Positions 17,608 to 26,429 of a DNA stretch of 64,000 bases are shown here, one piece after another. The notes under the pieces are model-generated. The model saw only the letters and a program-made list of their open reading frames with translations, ran no database searches and had not been told where the DNA came from. The first letter of the stretch is position 1; the number at the start of each line of letters is the position of its first letter. The position numbers were made by a program, and so were the translations under genes. This DNA comes from G963556115 sp963667375 (GTDB lineage Bacteria > Planctomycetota > SZUA-567): assembly GCA_963667375.1 (NCBI GenBank), contig OY763323.1, forward strand, positions 1,488,001 to 1,552,000, read 5' to 3'.

Positions 17608-18408
17608 CTACTGTTGTATAAAGTCCTTAAAAAGGATTAGAATTTCGGTGTCTGAAGTCGGATATTTGAAATCATCCCTGAGAATAGCGGTAAAATGCGC
17701 TTGGTCTGTTATAAGGTTTTTTTCAGATTTTTGCGAGGAAATTTTATAGTATATCCCGTTACGGAGTGAGATTATGCATTCCGGTAAAATTTTAGTTAAA
17801 ACCAGATTGTTTACAAATACGGCCTGCGGATGTTTAGAGGAATAATAATGGCTCAGCTCGAAATCCGGCTCATAGTACGGTTGTTTACTGAACGTGTATA
17901 CGATATACGGTTCTTCTGAACTTTGAAGTAACTCGAGATTATAGTTGTCCGCTGTGGTTTCCCGTATCCGGTAAATCTGGCCGGTGGCGGTCCGGTGGCT
18001 GCTTCCGTCAAGCGGCAGTGGCAGATTTGGGGTGAGGTATCCGTTGCCGACATCAAGCAGGTATTCGGTTGACCCGAGCCGGAGTATTGTTACACGGTGG
18101 GTCAGCGGGGTTATCTCGGGGCAGTTGTGCCGTATCCTTGCCAGTAACGGGATTACATTCAGCTGGAGTTCCTGAAGTGCCAGAAAGAGCAGTTTGTTAT
18201 GCTCAAAGCAGTAACCGCCTTTTCCCGCGACAACTATTTTTTCAATCAGTGAGTGCGGGTCCAGCGGGAGCGGGCTATGCAGGAGAACCGGTATGCTGGT
18301 GAAGGGAAAGATTGCAGGATGTCTGCAGGTTATTTTTCTGACACATTCAAGATCTGGCCTGGGATCCGGTATTTCCAGCGCGTTAAAATATTTACTCAGG
18401 ATGTGCAT
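17608..18408 (-). CDS. Arylamine N-acetyltransferase family protein
   Basis: 266-residue member of the NAT family, which transfers acetyl groups from acetyl-CoA to arylamines or hydrazines. The cysteine-protease-like triad is visible: Cys67 in GKGGYCFEHN, His104 in THRVTIL and Asp119 in YLLDVGNGY. The usual Arg before GG is replaced by Lys, and some other positions are divergent. The C-terminal third is poorly conserved and rich in Tyr and Ser. Its start overlaps the upstream GTPase gene by 17 bases and ndk follows after 25 bases, so translation is probably coupled. The physiological substrate cannot be told from sequence. Confidence 0.85.
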   Translation of the reverse strand: MHILSKYFNALEIPDPRPDLECVRKITCRHPAIFPFTSIPVLLHSPLPLDPHSLIEKIVVAGKGGYCFEHNKLLFLALQELQLNVIPLLARIRHNCPEITPLTHRVTILRLGSTEYLLDVGNGYLTPNLPLPLDGSSHRTATGQIYRIRETTADNYNLELLQSSEEPYIVYTFSKQPYYEPDFELSHYYSSKHPQAVFVNNLVLTKILPECIISLRNGIYYKISSQKSEKNLITDQAHFTAILRDDFKYPTSDTEILILFKDFIQQ

Positions 18409-19393
18409 CCGCTGTTCTCCTGTTTTGAATGAATAGTGAGGTTATCTCCTGGAGTAATGTGTTTATACCGGTATTGGCGGTACAGGACAGCGGGAGGGGG
18501 CGCGATAGATTATAATCTTTATAAGTGCTCAAAATTCGGTTCAGCTGTTTGCAGTCAGCTTTGTTGATAACCGGTAGTATTTTAGCGGCAGCACATTTTT
18601 TTACTGCGTCTATGGCCTGCAGATCTTCGGGGGCAAACTCCCTTGAGCCGTCGAATAGCAGCAGAATAACATCTGCATCGGTTAGAAGTCTTTCTGCTCG
18701 TCGTATGGCTTCGGTCTCGGATATTCCGGCATCACTGCGAAAGCCCGCAGTATCGATAATGTGGGTATAATATCCTGATATGTCAATATAGTCCCGTACC
18801 GCGTCACGGGTCGTTCCTGCTACGGTACTGACCAGAACTCTTTCGAAACCACAGAGCAGATTGAGCAGGGAGCTTTTACCGACATTGGGCGCTCCGGCAA
18901 GAACAACCACCCGCGGGTGCATGATGTCAATGACTTCTGCAAGGTCTGAATTCTTGCCATTATCAATATCCTGCAGTGCCTGCAGGCATTTGTACGCTTG
19001 CAGCTCGGTGCGGGTATTTGGCAGCAATGCCTGCAGATAGGCTTGGCGCTGGTCATTAAGCGGGTTCAGCAGCGGGTTTATTTCCGATTTGGTAAAGCCG
19101 AGGGAGCAGTAATAGTCGAGTAGCGCCAGCGCGGAGGCGCTGCCGCCATGACCGGTGATAATCCGTATCTCGGGGCTGTAAGCTGCGAGAATAATTTCGT
19201 CAATTATGGTGCCGCTGCGACTGTCAACAACGATATCATAGACGGTTTCTCCGGTATGCAGCGGTTTGTCGCGTTTGAGCAGTCTGGGAAGGGTCTGCTC
19301 TATAAGCCGCATATCAGCCGGAGTTCCGTTTAGAATCAGTGCCGATATACCTCCTCTGCCGAGGTTGGTTGCCAAATGAATTGTTCGCAGCAT
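18392..19393 (-). CDS. MnmE-like GTPase lacking the MnmE C-terminus
   Basis: 333 residues. The N-terminal ~90 residues resemble the MnmE (TrmE) tetrahydrofolate-binding domain, including IDEIILAAYSPE and the HGG motif near 82-84. The G domain follows, with G1 GAPNVGKS (167-174), a TTRD switch (194-197), DTAG (214-217) and NKAD (277-280). Canonical MnmE is about 450 residues and ends in a conserved CxGK motif whose cysteine is needed for tRNA wobble uridine modification. That motif and much of the helical domain are absent, and the protein ends soon after the G domain. It may be a paralogue with a different role. It heads the operon with the N-acetyltransferase and ndk. Confidence 0.82.
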   Translation of the reverse strand: MLRTIHLATNLGRGGISALILNGTPADMRLIEQTLPRLLKRDKPLHTGETVYDIVVDSRSGTIIDEIILAAYSPEIRIITGHGGSASALALLDYYCSLGFTKSEINPLLNPLNDQRQAYLQALLPNTRTELQAYKCLQALQDIDNGKNSDLAEVIDIMHPRVVVLAGAPNVGKSSLLNLLCGFERVLVSTVAGTTRDAVRDYIDISGYYTHIIDTAGFRSDAGISETEAIRRAERLLTDADVILLLFDGSREFAPEDLQAIDAVKKCAAAKILPVINKADCKQLNRILSTYKDYNLSRPLPLSCTANTGINTLLQEITSLFIQNRRTADAHPE

Positions 19394-19511
19394 CGTAATC
19401 TCTTGTCTGTAGATGAGTAGAAAACTTATTCTCGTATTTTAGCCGGTAGAAATAAAAAGATCAAGTACAGAGCTGTAATATCGGACTGAAAAGCTGGGCC
19501 GGCAAATTATC

Positions 19512-19540
19512 TTGCAATGTGAATTTTATTCTGTTAAAAT
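19512..19540 (+). promoter_or_regulatory. Possible glgA promoter
   Basis: TTGCAA (19512-19517), a 17-base spacer and TAAAAT (19535-19540). A perfect TATAAT at 19554-19559 lacks a good -35 at normal spacing and is the alternative. Both lie in the divergent region between the GTPase gene and glgA. Confidence 0.4.
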
Positions 19541-19628
19541 TCGAAAATACATATATAATCAAATATTTACTTGTGTTGTGTAGCTGGTGTTTGCAGAGTA
19601 GACAGGTATAGAAAGTGCATAAATAGTC

Positions 19629-21092
19629 ATGTATATTACAATGATAAGTTCGGAAATGAGTCCGGCGGCAAAGGTTGGCGGATTGGCGGATGTTGTTAGC
19701 GCTCTTTCGCGCGAGATGATCGGTCGTGGACATAAGGTTGAGGTCGTGCTTCCGATGTATTCCTGCATGCGCTATGACCAGATAGAGGATCTGCACTGTA
19801 TTTATGAGGAACTATGGGTGCCGCATTATGACCAGTGGCGTCCGGAGAAGGTCTTTGAAGGCAAGGTCAATGGAGTCTATACTTATTTTATAACCTGTTC
19901 CGAGTATACGCAGCGTGAAACAATTTATGGCTATGACAATGATATGGATCTCTTCGCGTATTTTTCACGCGCGGCGCTTGAGTTTATGTTTAAAACCAGT
20001 AGAAAACCGGATATCATCCACTGTCATGACTGGGGCTCCGGTCTGGTTCCGGTAGTATATTATGAGATATATAATGCTTTGGGCTGGAATAATTCCCGGG
20101 TGGTGTTTACTATTCATAATAATGAATGTCAGGGGCAGTGCTGGTACGGTGGCCAGCTGCTGGATATGATCGGCGTCGATTATTCTGCGGTTGCCAATCC
20201 CAGCAAGCTTCAGGATCCCAACCGCCCTGACTGCATCAATATGATGAAGGGGGCATTTGTTTACTCTAATTTTATAACTACGGTATCTCCGACATTTGCC
20301 GGTGAGCTCAAGACCAGAGAGTTTGGTCGCGGTCTTGATCCGATTCTCAATAAATTTTCGGAGAAATTCGGTGGTGTGATCAACGGTATAGATTATAATG
20401 CCTGGAATCCAGCTACCGACAGAGCGTTACGCGCGACTTATTCAGCAACTGATATTGATAAAAAATATGAGAATAAATCTGCTCTGAGGGAGTGGCTGCA
20501 TTTGAATGATGAATGGAAACCGATTGTCGCCTGTGTTACCAGACTTACAGCGCAGAAGGGTGTACATCTCTTGAAGCATGCGATAAATTATACTCTGGCC
20601 AAACACGGACAGTTTGTACTTCTGGGTGATTCTCCGGATCCGAAGATCAATGAGGAGTTCTGGGCACTCAAAAATCAGCTTGAGAATAATAAAGATGTAC
20701 ACATGTGGCTCGGTTATCATGAGGATCTGTCACATATGATCTACGCCGGTAGTGATATCTTTGTAATTCCGTCAATGTTTGAACCGTGCGGACTGACGCA
20801 GATGATTTCATTGCGTTACGGTACGGTGCCGGTGGTACGCAAAACCGGTGGCTTAGCTGATACTGTATTTGATGTCGATCATTCTGGAAAGGGTCTTGCC
20901 AATTCCAACGGTTATGTCTTTGAAGGAATTCGGGAGCATGATCTGGAATATGGCTTGGGACGGGCGATCGATTGCTGGTTCAATCATCCTGATACTTTCC
21001 GGAAGCTGGCGATTAATGGTATGCATTACGATTATTCCTGGACCGGTCCGGGGAATGACTATGAAAATATTTATAACTTCATTAAGGTTTGA
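19629..21092 (+). CDS. glgA: Glycogen synthase (ADP-glucose type)
   Basis: GT5-family glycosyltransferase that extends alpha-1,4-glucan from ADP-glucose, indicating glycogen storage. It has 487 residues. The N-terminal nucleotide-sugar motif AAKVGGLADV (Lys15) and the C-terminal block SMFEPCGLTQM with VRKTGGLADTV are diagnostic. HCHDWGSGLVPV is the conserved inner segment. There is no clear ribosome binding site before the ATG. It is followed by the HPr-like and acetyltransferase genes on the same strand. Other glycogen genes are not in the window. Confidence 0.95.
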   Translation: MYITMISSEMSPAAKVGGLADVVSALSREMIGRGHKVEVVLPMYSCMRYDQIEDLHCIYEELWVPHYDQWRPEKVFEGKVNGVYTYFITCSEYTQRETIYGYDNDMDLFAYFSRAALEFMFKTSRKPDIIHCHDWGSGLVPVVYYEIYNALGWNNSRVVFTIHNNECQGQCWYGGQLLDMIGVDYSAVANPSKLQDPNRPDCINMMKGAFVYSNFITTVSPTFAGELKTREFGRGLDPILNKFSEKFGGVINGIDYNAWNPATDRALRATYSATDIDKKYENKSALREWLHLNDEWKPIVACVTRLTAQKGVHLLKHAINYTLAKHGQFVLLGDSPDPKINEEFWALKNQLENNKDVHMWLGYHEDLSHMIYAGSDIFVIPSMFEPCGLTQMISLRYGTVPVVRKTGGLADTVFDVDHSGKGLANSNGYVFEGIREHDLEYGLGRAIDCWFNHPDTFRKLAINGMHYDYSWTGPGNDYENIYNFIKV

Positions 21093-21154
21093 GAACTTAA
21101 ATAACCGATATTATAGAGAAAGAACGATATAATTTATTTCGTATTGAGGGTATT

Positions 21155-21430
21155 ATGAAGGCCGAAGGAAAAACAAAACTGATAAATGCGCATGGCTTTC
21201 ATGTAATACCAAGCACTACATTTGCATCATTGGCGGGTAAATTTAAGTCAAGTATTGAAATCTCAGCCAACGGTGGTGCGCCGGTCGATGGAAAAGCTAT
21301 AATAATGCTCATGACACTCGGTGCAAGTATGGGTGCGGAAATAACTGTGACTGCGGATGGTGAAGATGCCGAGGAAGCGGTAGCGGCACTGGTGGCACAT
21401 ATTGATGATAGTTTTGGAGGGATTCCGTGA
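21155..21430 (+). CDS. HPr-like phosphocarrier protein with altered active site
   Basis: 91-residue protein of the HPr fold. The phosphorylatable histidine of classical HPr aligns with His16 in NAHGFHVIPS. The neighbouring residue that is normally Arg17, important for phosphotransfer, is Ile18 here. The regulatory serine of Gram-positive HPr (Ser46) aligns with Ala48 in DGKAIIMLMTLGAS. The C-terminal AEITVTADGEDAEEAV is typical. It may be a low-activity or non-PTS HPr paralogue; no EI or EII gene is near. The stop overlaps the GTG start of the acetyltransferase by four bases, so the two are translationally coupled. Confidence 0.85.
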   Translation: MKAEGKTKLINAHGFHVIPSTTFASLAGKFKSSIEISANGGAPVDGKAIIMLMTLGASMGAEITVTADGEDAEEAVAALVAHIDDSFGGIP

Positions 21431-21891
21431 CTGTGGAAGGCGCTGGCAATGCTCTGGTTTTTCGTGAAGCCCAAGGGGATAGGGAGCATCTTGTTGTCGC
21501 CAATTTGCTGGAATCGTCTTTCGCCCCGATGAAAGACCGGGAGGCGGCAGAGAGATTTATAAAGGTTATTCCGGGGGTTGCAAAGCTCTGGGTTCTGGAT
21601 ATTGAAGGCTCAATTTCAGGAACCTTGAGTGCGAATCCTGTGCAGGGTAAGACAGGGGTCTGGATGCTCAATAATTTTTCAGTGGCGCCGTACTGGCGTA
21701 AGGGTGGTCTGGGCCGGTTTATGCTCGATAATTGCTTTGAATATCTGCGTCAGCAGGGATGTAGGGTGGCGGTGGTGCTGCTTCACCCTGAACTGGCTGC
21801 AGCAGAGCAGCTTTTTCTGAAAGAGCTGGAGTTTACGGCAATTCGTGAAGAAGGCAGTAAAGGGATTTATCTGGCCTCTTTAAAGTTGTAG
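21427..21891 (+). CDS. GNAT-family N-acetyltransferase
   Basis: 154 residues starting with a GTG that overlaps the HPr-like stop. The acetyl-CoA-binding motif A is seen as NNFSVAPYWRKGGLGRFML (roughly R/Q-x-x-G-x-G/A), preceded by the beta-4 strand VWMLNN and followed by a helix and the strand CRVAVVLLH. The N-terminal part (VANLLESSFAPMKDREAAERF) is a typical GNAT alpha-1/alpha-2 region. The substrate is unknown. Tight coupling with the HPr-like protein is unusual and may mean a shared function. A terminator follows 36 bases after the stop. Confidence 0.85.
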   Translation: MTVEGAGNALVFREAQGDREHLVVANLLESSFAPMKDREAAERFIKVIPGVAKLWVLDIEGSISGTLSANPVQGKTGVWMLNNFSVAPYWRKGGLGRFMLDNCFEYLRQQGCRVAVVLLHPELAAAEQLFLKELEFTAIREEGSKGIYLASLKL

Positions 21892-21926
21892 ATAAAATTA
21901 ACCGGCAAAATCGGAGAATGTTAGCG

Positions 21927-21951
21927 GCAGGCGTATAAGCCTGCTTTTTTT
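21927..21951 (+). terminator. Terminator after the GNAT gene
   Basis: GCAGGC (21927-21932) and GCCTGC (21939-21944) form a 6-bp GC-rich stem with a six-base loop, followed by seven Ts. Confidence 0.85.
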
Positions 21952-21995
21952 ATTATATGCTGTATTTGTTAGTAGCGTTGATATAGTTGATATAG

Positions 21996-22029
21996 AATAA
22001 AACAGAGAGCATCAGCCCTCTGTTTTATT
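21996..22029 (-). terminator. Terminator after grpE
   Basis: A 12-bp perfect stem AATAAAACAGAG / CTCTGTTTTATT with a ten-base loop, 29 bases after the grpE stop on the minus strand. A- and T-rich stem ends allow function in both directions. Confidence 0.75.
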
Positions 22030-22057
22030 AGGTATTTTATATTATTAAATTGCAAGT

Positions 22058-22738
22058 TCACTGATCGGCTGCGACCACAACTTTGGCTGGGCGCAGGACA
22101 AAATCGTTGATCATGTACCCTGACTGAAAAACTTCGACAACCGAATTCGGCTCGGCTCCAGGCATCGGTATCATCGTCATTGCTTCATGGTACACCGGAT
22201 TGAAAGGTTTCCCCTGAGCATCGATTTCAACGACTCCAGCTTTGGAAAGCGACTTCCACATATTCTCTCGAACCAGTTTGGCACCATCATGAATAATCTC
22301 ATAAGAATCGTTCTTTTCACCTTCACTGATTGCACGGTCAAGGTCATCAAACGCCGGCAGGAATTCTTTTAGAAAATCTGCCAGTGCTTCGCGTTTCCAT
22401 TGGGCTTTTTCCCGGGTTATGCGTTTGCGGAAATTTTCGAATTCTGCCGCGGTCTTCAGAGCCAGGGTTTTATAATCAGGTTCGCTCGGAGCGGTCTCGG
22501 TCGGTTCAACTTCAACCTCTACCGCCACTTTGGCTTCCTCTACGGTGCCGGTATCAATCTCCGGGCTGCTGAGACCTTCTTCAGCTATTTTTTTAGACTC
22601 GGCATAAGCATTTGCCGCCGCTTTAGCGTGAGCATTCTTCGGCTTTTTAACTTCATCTTCAATATTTATTGCAGCAGGATCGTTAGCGCCTTCTTCCTGC
22701 GGTGCGGGCTCGTTAATTATTTCTTCGTTATCTGTCAT
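22058..22738 (-). CDS. grpE: Nucleotide exchange factor GrpE
   Basis: Releases ADP from DnaK in the chaperone cycle. From the ATG at 22738, which has AAGGA eight bases upstream, it is 226 residues; an ATG at 22762 lacks a ribosome binding site. The first ~90 residues are acidic and low-complexity (an extended N-terminal tail). Then come the long helix (TAAEFENFRKRITREKAQW), the four-helix bundle and the beta domain with NPVYHEAM and VEVFQSGYMINDFVLRPAKVVVA, which are diagnostic. It follows dnaJ by about 120 bases. dnaK is not in the window, and no CIRCE element is seen. Confidence 0.95.
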   Translation of the reverse strand: MTDNEEIINEPAPQEEGANDPAAINIEDEVKKPKNAHAKAAANAYAESKKIAEEGLSSPEIDTGTVEEAKVAVEVEVEPTETAPSEPDYKTLALKTAAEFENFRKRITREKAQWKREALADFLKEFLPAFDDLDRAISEGEKNDSYEIIHDGAKLVRENMWKSLSKAGVVEIDAQGKPFNPVYHEAMTMIPMPGAEPNSVVEVFQSGYMINDFVLRPAKVVVAADQ

Positions 22739-22855
22739 TGTCCTGTTTTCCTTTTTCTTCATCTGTAATACCGATGAAAGTTTAAGTTTGATTCAAAATA
22801 ATATTTTCAGTTCTGGCTTAATGCAAGCTCTCTCTGAAATTACCGTAAGGGCAGT

Positions 22856-24001
22856 TTATTCATCTGCGAAGTAATTCTTGATGGATTCCATTACGCTTTT
22901 ACGCCTGGAGGAGACATTTGTGTCATCCAGTTCAGCGAGTTCCCGATATAGCTCCTCCTGTTTGCGGCTGAGTTTCTTGGGAATTTCGACAATGATCTGC
23001 ACAATCTCATCGCCATCGCCGTAACCGCGCATGCTTGGGAAACCCTGTCCGCGCAGACGGTATATCTGTCCACTCTGAGTGCCTTTATTGATCTTTACTT
23101 TGGCTTTGCCTTTGAGTGTTGGTACTTCTATCTCCGCACCGAGCGCCGCCTGTGAGACGGTAATCGGAATCTCACAGACTATATCATTCCCGTTGCGGTG
23201 GAAGAACTCATCCTCGGCAACAAAGATATAGCAGAACAGGTCGCCTCGTGGTCCGCCGTTGGTACTCGGCTCTCCTTCATCCGGTATGCGCAGTCTGGTT
23301 CCGTCCTCTACCCCGGCCGGGATATTCACCTTGATTCTGACGGTCTTCGGTTTGACACCGGTGCCGGAGCAGCTCTTGCAGGGATTATCTATTACCTGGC
23401 CTTCGCCATGACACTTGGGGCAGGTTGTCTGTACAGAAAAGAAGCCCTGAGTCTGATGAATCTGTCCACTGCCGCCGCAGGTCGGACAGCGCTTTGGCGT
23501 TGCGCCTTCGGCTGCGCCGGAGCCTTTACAGGTGTCACATAATTCATTACGGTTGAGTTCGATAGTTTTGCTGCAGCCGAAGGCGGATTCCTTGAAAGTA
23601 ATATTGACCCGGCATTTCAGGGAATTACCGGGGCGTACCCTTCTGCCGCCACCGCCACCACCCATGCCGCCGAAGATGCCGTCAAACACTGAGCCGCCGC
23701 CGCCGAAAATATCGGAGAAGTGTGAGAAAATATCCTCAAAGTTTGAGAATTCGGCACCACCGCTGCCGGCGCCGCCGGATACTCCCTGATGACCGAATCG
23801 GTCATAGCGGGCGCGTTTGTCATTGTCATGGAGTACTTCGTAGGCTTCGGCAGCTTCTTTGAACTTCTCCTCCGCCTCTTTGTCACCAGGATTTTTATCC
23901 GGGTGGTACTTCATAGCAAGCTTACGGTATTTACGCTTGATTTCGTCCTGAGTAGCATCTTTGGCTACTCCCAGGACTTCGTAATAATCTCTCTTTGCCA
24001 T
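22856..24001 (-). CDS. dnaJ: Chaperone protein DnaJ
   Basis: Hsp40 co-chaperone that delivers substrates to DnaK and stimulates its ATPase. All parts are present in 381 residues: J domain (1-70) with HPD at 33-35; a Gly/Phe- and Gly-rich linker (~75-125); four zinc repeats of the CxxCxGxG type (CDTCKGSG, CPTCGGSG, CPKCHGEG, CKSCSGTG, ~150-230); and the C-terminal substrate-binding domain. Start and length match the family. It lies upstream of grpE on the same strand. Confidence 0.98.
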   Translation of the reverse strand: MAKRDYYEVLGVAKDATQDEIKRKYRKLAMKYHPDKNPGDKEAEEKFKEAAEAYEVLHDNDKRARYDRFGHQGVSGGAGSGGAEFSNFEDIFSHFSDIFGGGGSVFDGIFGGMGGGGGGRRVRPGNSLKCRVNITFKESAFGCSKTIELNRNELCDTCKGSGAAEGATPKRCPTCGGSGQIHQTQGFFSVQTTCPKCHGEGQVIDNPCKSCSGTGVKPKTVRIKVNIPAGVEDGTRLRIPDEGEPSTNGGPRGDLFCYIFVAEDEFFHRNGNDIVCEIPITVSQAALGAEIEVPTLKGKAKVKINKGTQSGQIYRLRGQGFPSMRGYGDGDEIVQIIVEIPKKLSRKQEELYRELAELDDTNVSSRRKSVMESIKNYFADE

Positions 24002-24071
24002 TGTTGTCTACCTTATTATATAATATGATTGAAAATAAAAATCATTTACTTATCGTTTCAGCTGCGGGTCA

Positions 24072-24308
24072 TCAGTCGATATCCAGCTCAGTCGGGGGCT
24101 TGCCGTCAATACTCTCCACTTTAACTTCGGAAGTCTCGAACCAGCCGAGTTCTCCGGCGCTGTTTATACAGCAGATCATATCGAAGTATTTTGGACCGCC
24201 GACTTTATTTCCAAGAAAAAAAGCAGGCTTTTCAATATGTACTCCGAAACCGGTGCCGGCCAGGGCAAATTTCTTTCCTGATTTCAGATGTTTTACTATG
24301 GTGACCAC
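24072..24308 (-). CDS. Small conserved-looking protein of unknown function
   Basis: 78 residues from a GTG start, with AAGGA spaced seven bases upstream, so it is probably translated. I do not recognise the family. The sequence looks like a compact beta-rich domain: FALAGTGFGVHIEKPAFFLGN, then KYFDMICCINSAGELGWFETSEVKVESIDG, with an acidic tail ending ELDID. There is no signal peptide or membrane helix. The gene lies between htpG and dnaJ on the same strand, 70 bases before dnaJ and about 200 after htpG, so it may belong to the chaperone transcript. Confidence 0.6.
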   Translation of the reverse strand: MVTIVKHLKSGKKFALAGTGFGVHIEKPAFFLGNKVGGPKYFDMICCINSAGELGWFETSEVKVESIDGKPPTELDID

Positions 24309-24430
24309 TTCAGTATCCTTATTTGTCTGGCGGGAGGAGTCAATACTCTACTGCCGCTATTGTGTATTACTCGTTATTATAGATAAATGTCCCTTAAAAT
24401 GAAGTCTTTTATTATTTCAGTATAATGACA

Positions 24431-24465
24431 GGTGCGGTGAGTGCCATTACTGGCATTCCCGCACC
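24431..24465 (-). terminator. Possible terminator after htpG
   Basis: A nested hairpin: outer GGTGCGG (24431-24437) / CCGCACC (24459-24465), inner TGCCA / TGGCA with a four-base loop. No T-run follows on the minus strand, so termination strength is uncertain; it lies about 50 bases after the htpG stop. Confidence 0.45.
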
Positions 24466-24515
24466 GTTACGTTCTTTATGTTCTCTGTCTGCAGCGGGCA
24501 GGACAGTGGATGGGT

Positions 24516-26429
24516 TTATTTACCGCTGATGATATCCGCAATCCTTTTTAGCATGGAACTTGGGTCTTTTACCCGTTCTCCAGCGGCAACCAGAGCCGCA
24601 TCATAGATCACCCGGACATAGAGCTCCAAAGCGGCTTTGGCACCATCGTTGTTCAGCTCTTCTCTAATCTTGACAATTGCCGGATGCTCAGGGTTTATTT
24701 CCAGAATAGCTTCGCGCTTCATAACATCTGCACCCATCTCACGCATCATTTTTTCCATCTGGGCACCATACTGTCCTTCAAGTCCGACAACACAGGCCGG
24801 GCTTTCCTTGAGACGGTTGGAGATCTTGACCTCCTTGATTTCATCACCCAGGGTTTCTTTAATGAAACCTATAATATCCTTGTTCTCTTTTTCCTTGAGT
24901 TCCTTTTCGGCTTCTGTCTCTTTTTCTACTTCAAGTTCACCTCGGTCGATAGCTTTAAGGCTCTTTTCCTTATAAGTGCCCAGTGCCTGAACTACGATTT
25001 CATCCACCGGATCAGTAAGTACAAGTACCTCGTAACCCTTGGCCTTGAATTGTTCCATGTACGGTGAATTTTCAACCATTTCGCGGCTTTCCGCTATCAT
25101 GTAGTAGATTTCTTTCTGATCTTCCGGCATGGCTTCAACATACTGCTCAAGGGTAATGTAGTCACTAGCATCATCCTCGTCTTTTTCGGTGCGGGTAGAT
25201 TTACAGAGGATGAGGTCAGCGATCTTTTCCTTATTCAGATAATCTGAAGAAAGACCGGATTTTAGAATTACTCCGAATTCTTCCCAGAATTTTATGTAAT
25301 TTTCATAGTCATTTTTGAGCATATCAGCAAGAGTTGCGAATACTTTTGAGGTTATGGCCTTACGGATACCGGCAAGCTGGCGGTCTTCCTGGAGCATTTC
25401 GCGTGATACGTTCAGCGGAAGATCGGAGCTGTCTACAACACCGCGGACAAATTCCAGATAATTAGGCAGCAGTTTCTCGCATTCTTCGGTAATAAACACC
25501 CGGTTTACGTAGAGCTGAATGCCTTTACGGGAATTCTGCATGAAGAAATCGAATGGCTTGCGCTTTGGAATAAAGAGCAGTGCTTTGAATTCCTGAGATC
25601 CTTCAGCGGAGTAGTGAATGGTTTTGAGCGGACCTTCAAAGTCGTGTGAGATAAGTTTGTAGAATTCTTCGTACTCTTCATCTTTGATTTCATTTCTGGG
25701 TCTAACCCAGATAGCCTGTTGTGAATTGAGTATCTCTTCCTTTGCTTCTATTTCCGTCTTTTTCTCGTCGTTTTCACCTTCAACCTCCTTCTCTTCGTTG
25801 TAGCAGAGTATAATCGGGTATTCAACGAAATCGGAGAATTTCTTGACAACAGTCTTAATCCTGAAAATTTCAAGGTATTCGGCTGCATCTTCCCGCAGAT
25901 GCAGTATTATATCGGTACCGCGGCTGTCTTTGGCAACATCTTCGATAGTGTATGACTCTTCACCAGTGGAGGTCCATTTTACACCTTTTTCCTCCTTGGC
26001 GGCACGGGTTATTACCTCCACTTTGTCCGCAACCATGAAGGAACTGTAAAAGCCTACACCAAATTGACCGATCAGATCGACTGCCTTATCCTCTTTCGCC
26101 TGCTTTATCTTCTCAATAAAGGCCTTGGTGCCGGAGCGGGCTATGGTTCCAAGATTGTCGATCAATCCCTCTTTGGTAAGTCCGCAGCCGTTATCTGAAA
26201 TGGTTATAGTGTTGTTGTCCTTGTCCGGAATGATTTTTATCTTCCAGTCGGCATCACCTTCGGTCAGGGAGGTGTCAGTAAGTGAGTCAAAACGGATTTT
26301 TGCTATTGCATCTGAGGCATTACTTAGCAGTTCACGTAGAAAAATTTCTTTGTGAGAGTATAATGAATGAATAATTATGTCCATTACCTGCTTGAGTTCT
26401 GCTTTGAATTCCATCTTTTCTTCGGCCAC
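24516..26429 (-). CDS. htpG: Chaperone protein HtpG (Hsp90)
   Basis: ATP-dependent Hsp90 chaperone of 637 residues. The N-terminal GHKL ATPase is clear: ELLSNASDAIAKIRFDSL holds the Glu and Asn, with DNGCGLTKEGLIDNLGTIARSGTK and GQFGVGFYSSFMVADKV following. The middle domain (about 230-500) contains LPLNVSREMLQEDRQ with the catalytic Arg, followed by the dimerisation domain. The start is GTG (26427-26429) with AAGGAG upstream. A charged insert near 215-240 (EEKEVEGENDEKKTEIEAKEE) is larger than in E. coli. Confidence 0.98.
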   Translation of the reverse strand: MAEEKMEFKAELKQVMDIIIHSLYSHKEIFLRELLSNASDAIAKIRFDSLTDTSLTEGDADWKIKIIPDKDNNTITISDNGCGLTKEGLIDNLGTIARSGTKAFIEKIKQAKEDKAVDLIGQFGVGFYSSFMVADKVEVITRAAKEEKGVKWTSTGEESYTIEDVAKDSRGTDIILHLREDAAEYLEIFRIKTVVKKFSDFVEYPIILCYNEEKEVEGENDEKKTEIEAKEEILNSQQAIWVRPRNEIKDEEYEEFYKLISHDFEGPLKTIHYSAEGSQEFKALLFIPKRKPFDFFMQNSRKGIQLYVNRVFITEECEKLLPNYLEFVRGVVDSSDLPLNVSREMLQEDRQLAGIRKAITSKVFATLADMLKNDYENYIKFWEEFGVILKSGLSSDYLNKEKIADLILCKSTRTEKDEDDASDYITLEQYVEAMPEDQKEIYYMIAESREMVENSPYMEQFKAKGYEVLVLTDPVDEIVVQALGTYKEKSLKAIDRGELEVEKETEAEKELKEKENKDIIGFIKETLGDEIKEVKISNRLKESPACVVGLEGQYGAQMEKMMREMGADVMKREAILEINPEHPAIVKIREELNNDGAKAALELYVRVIYDAALVAAGERVKDPSSMLKRIADIISGK

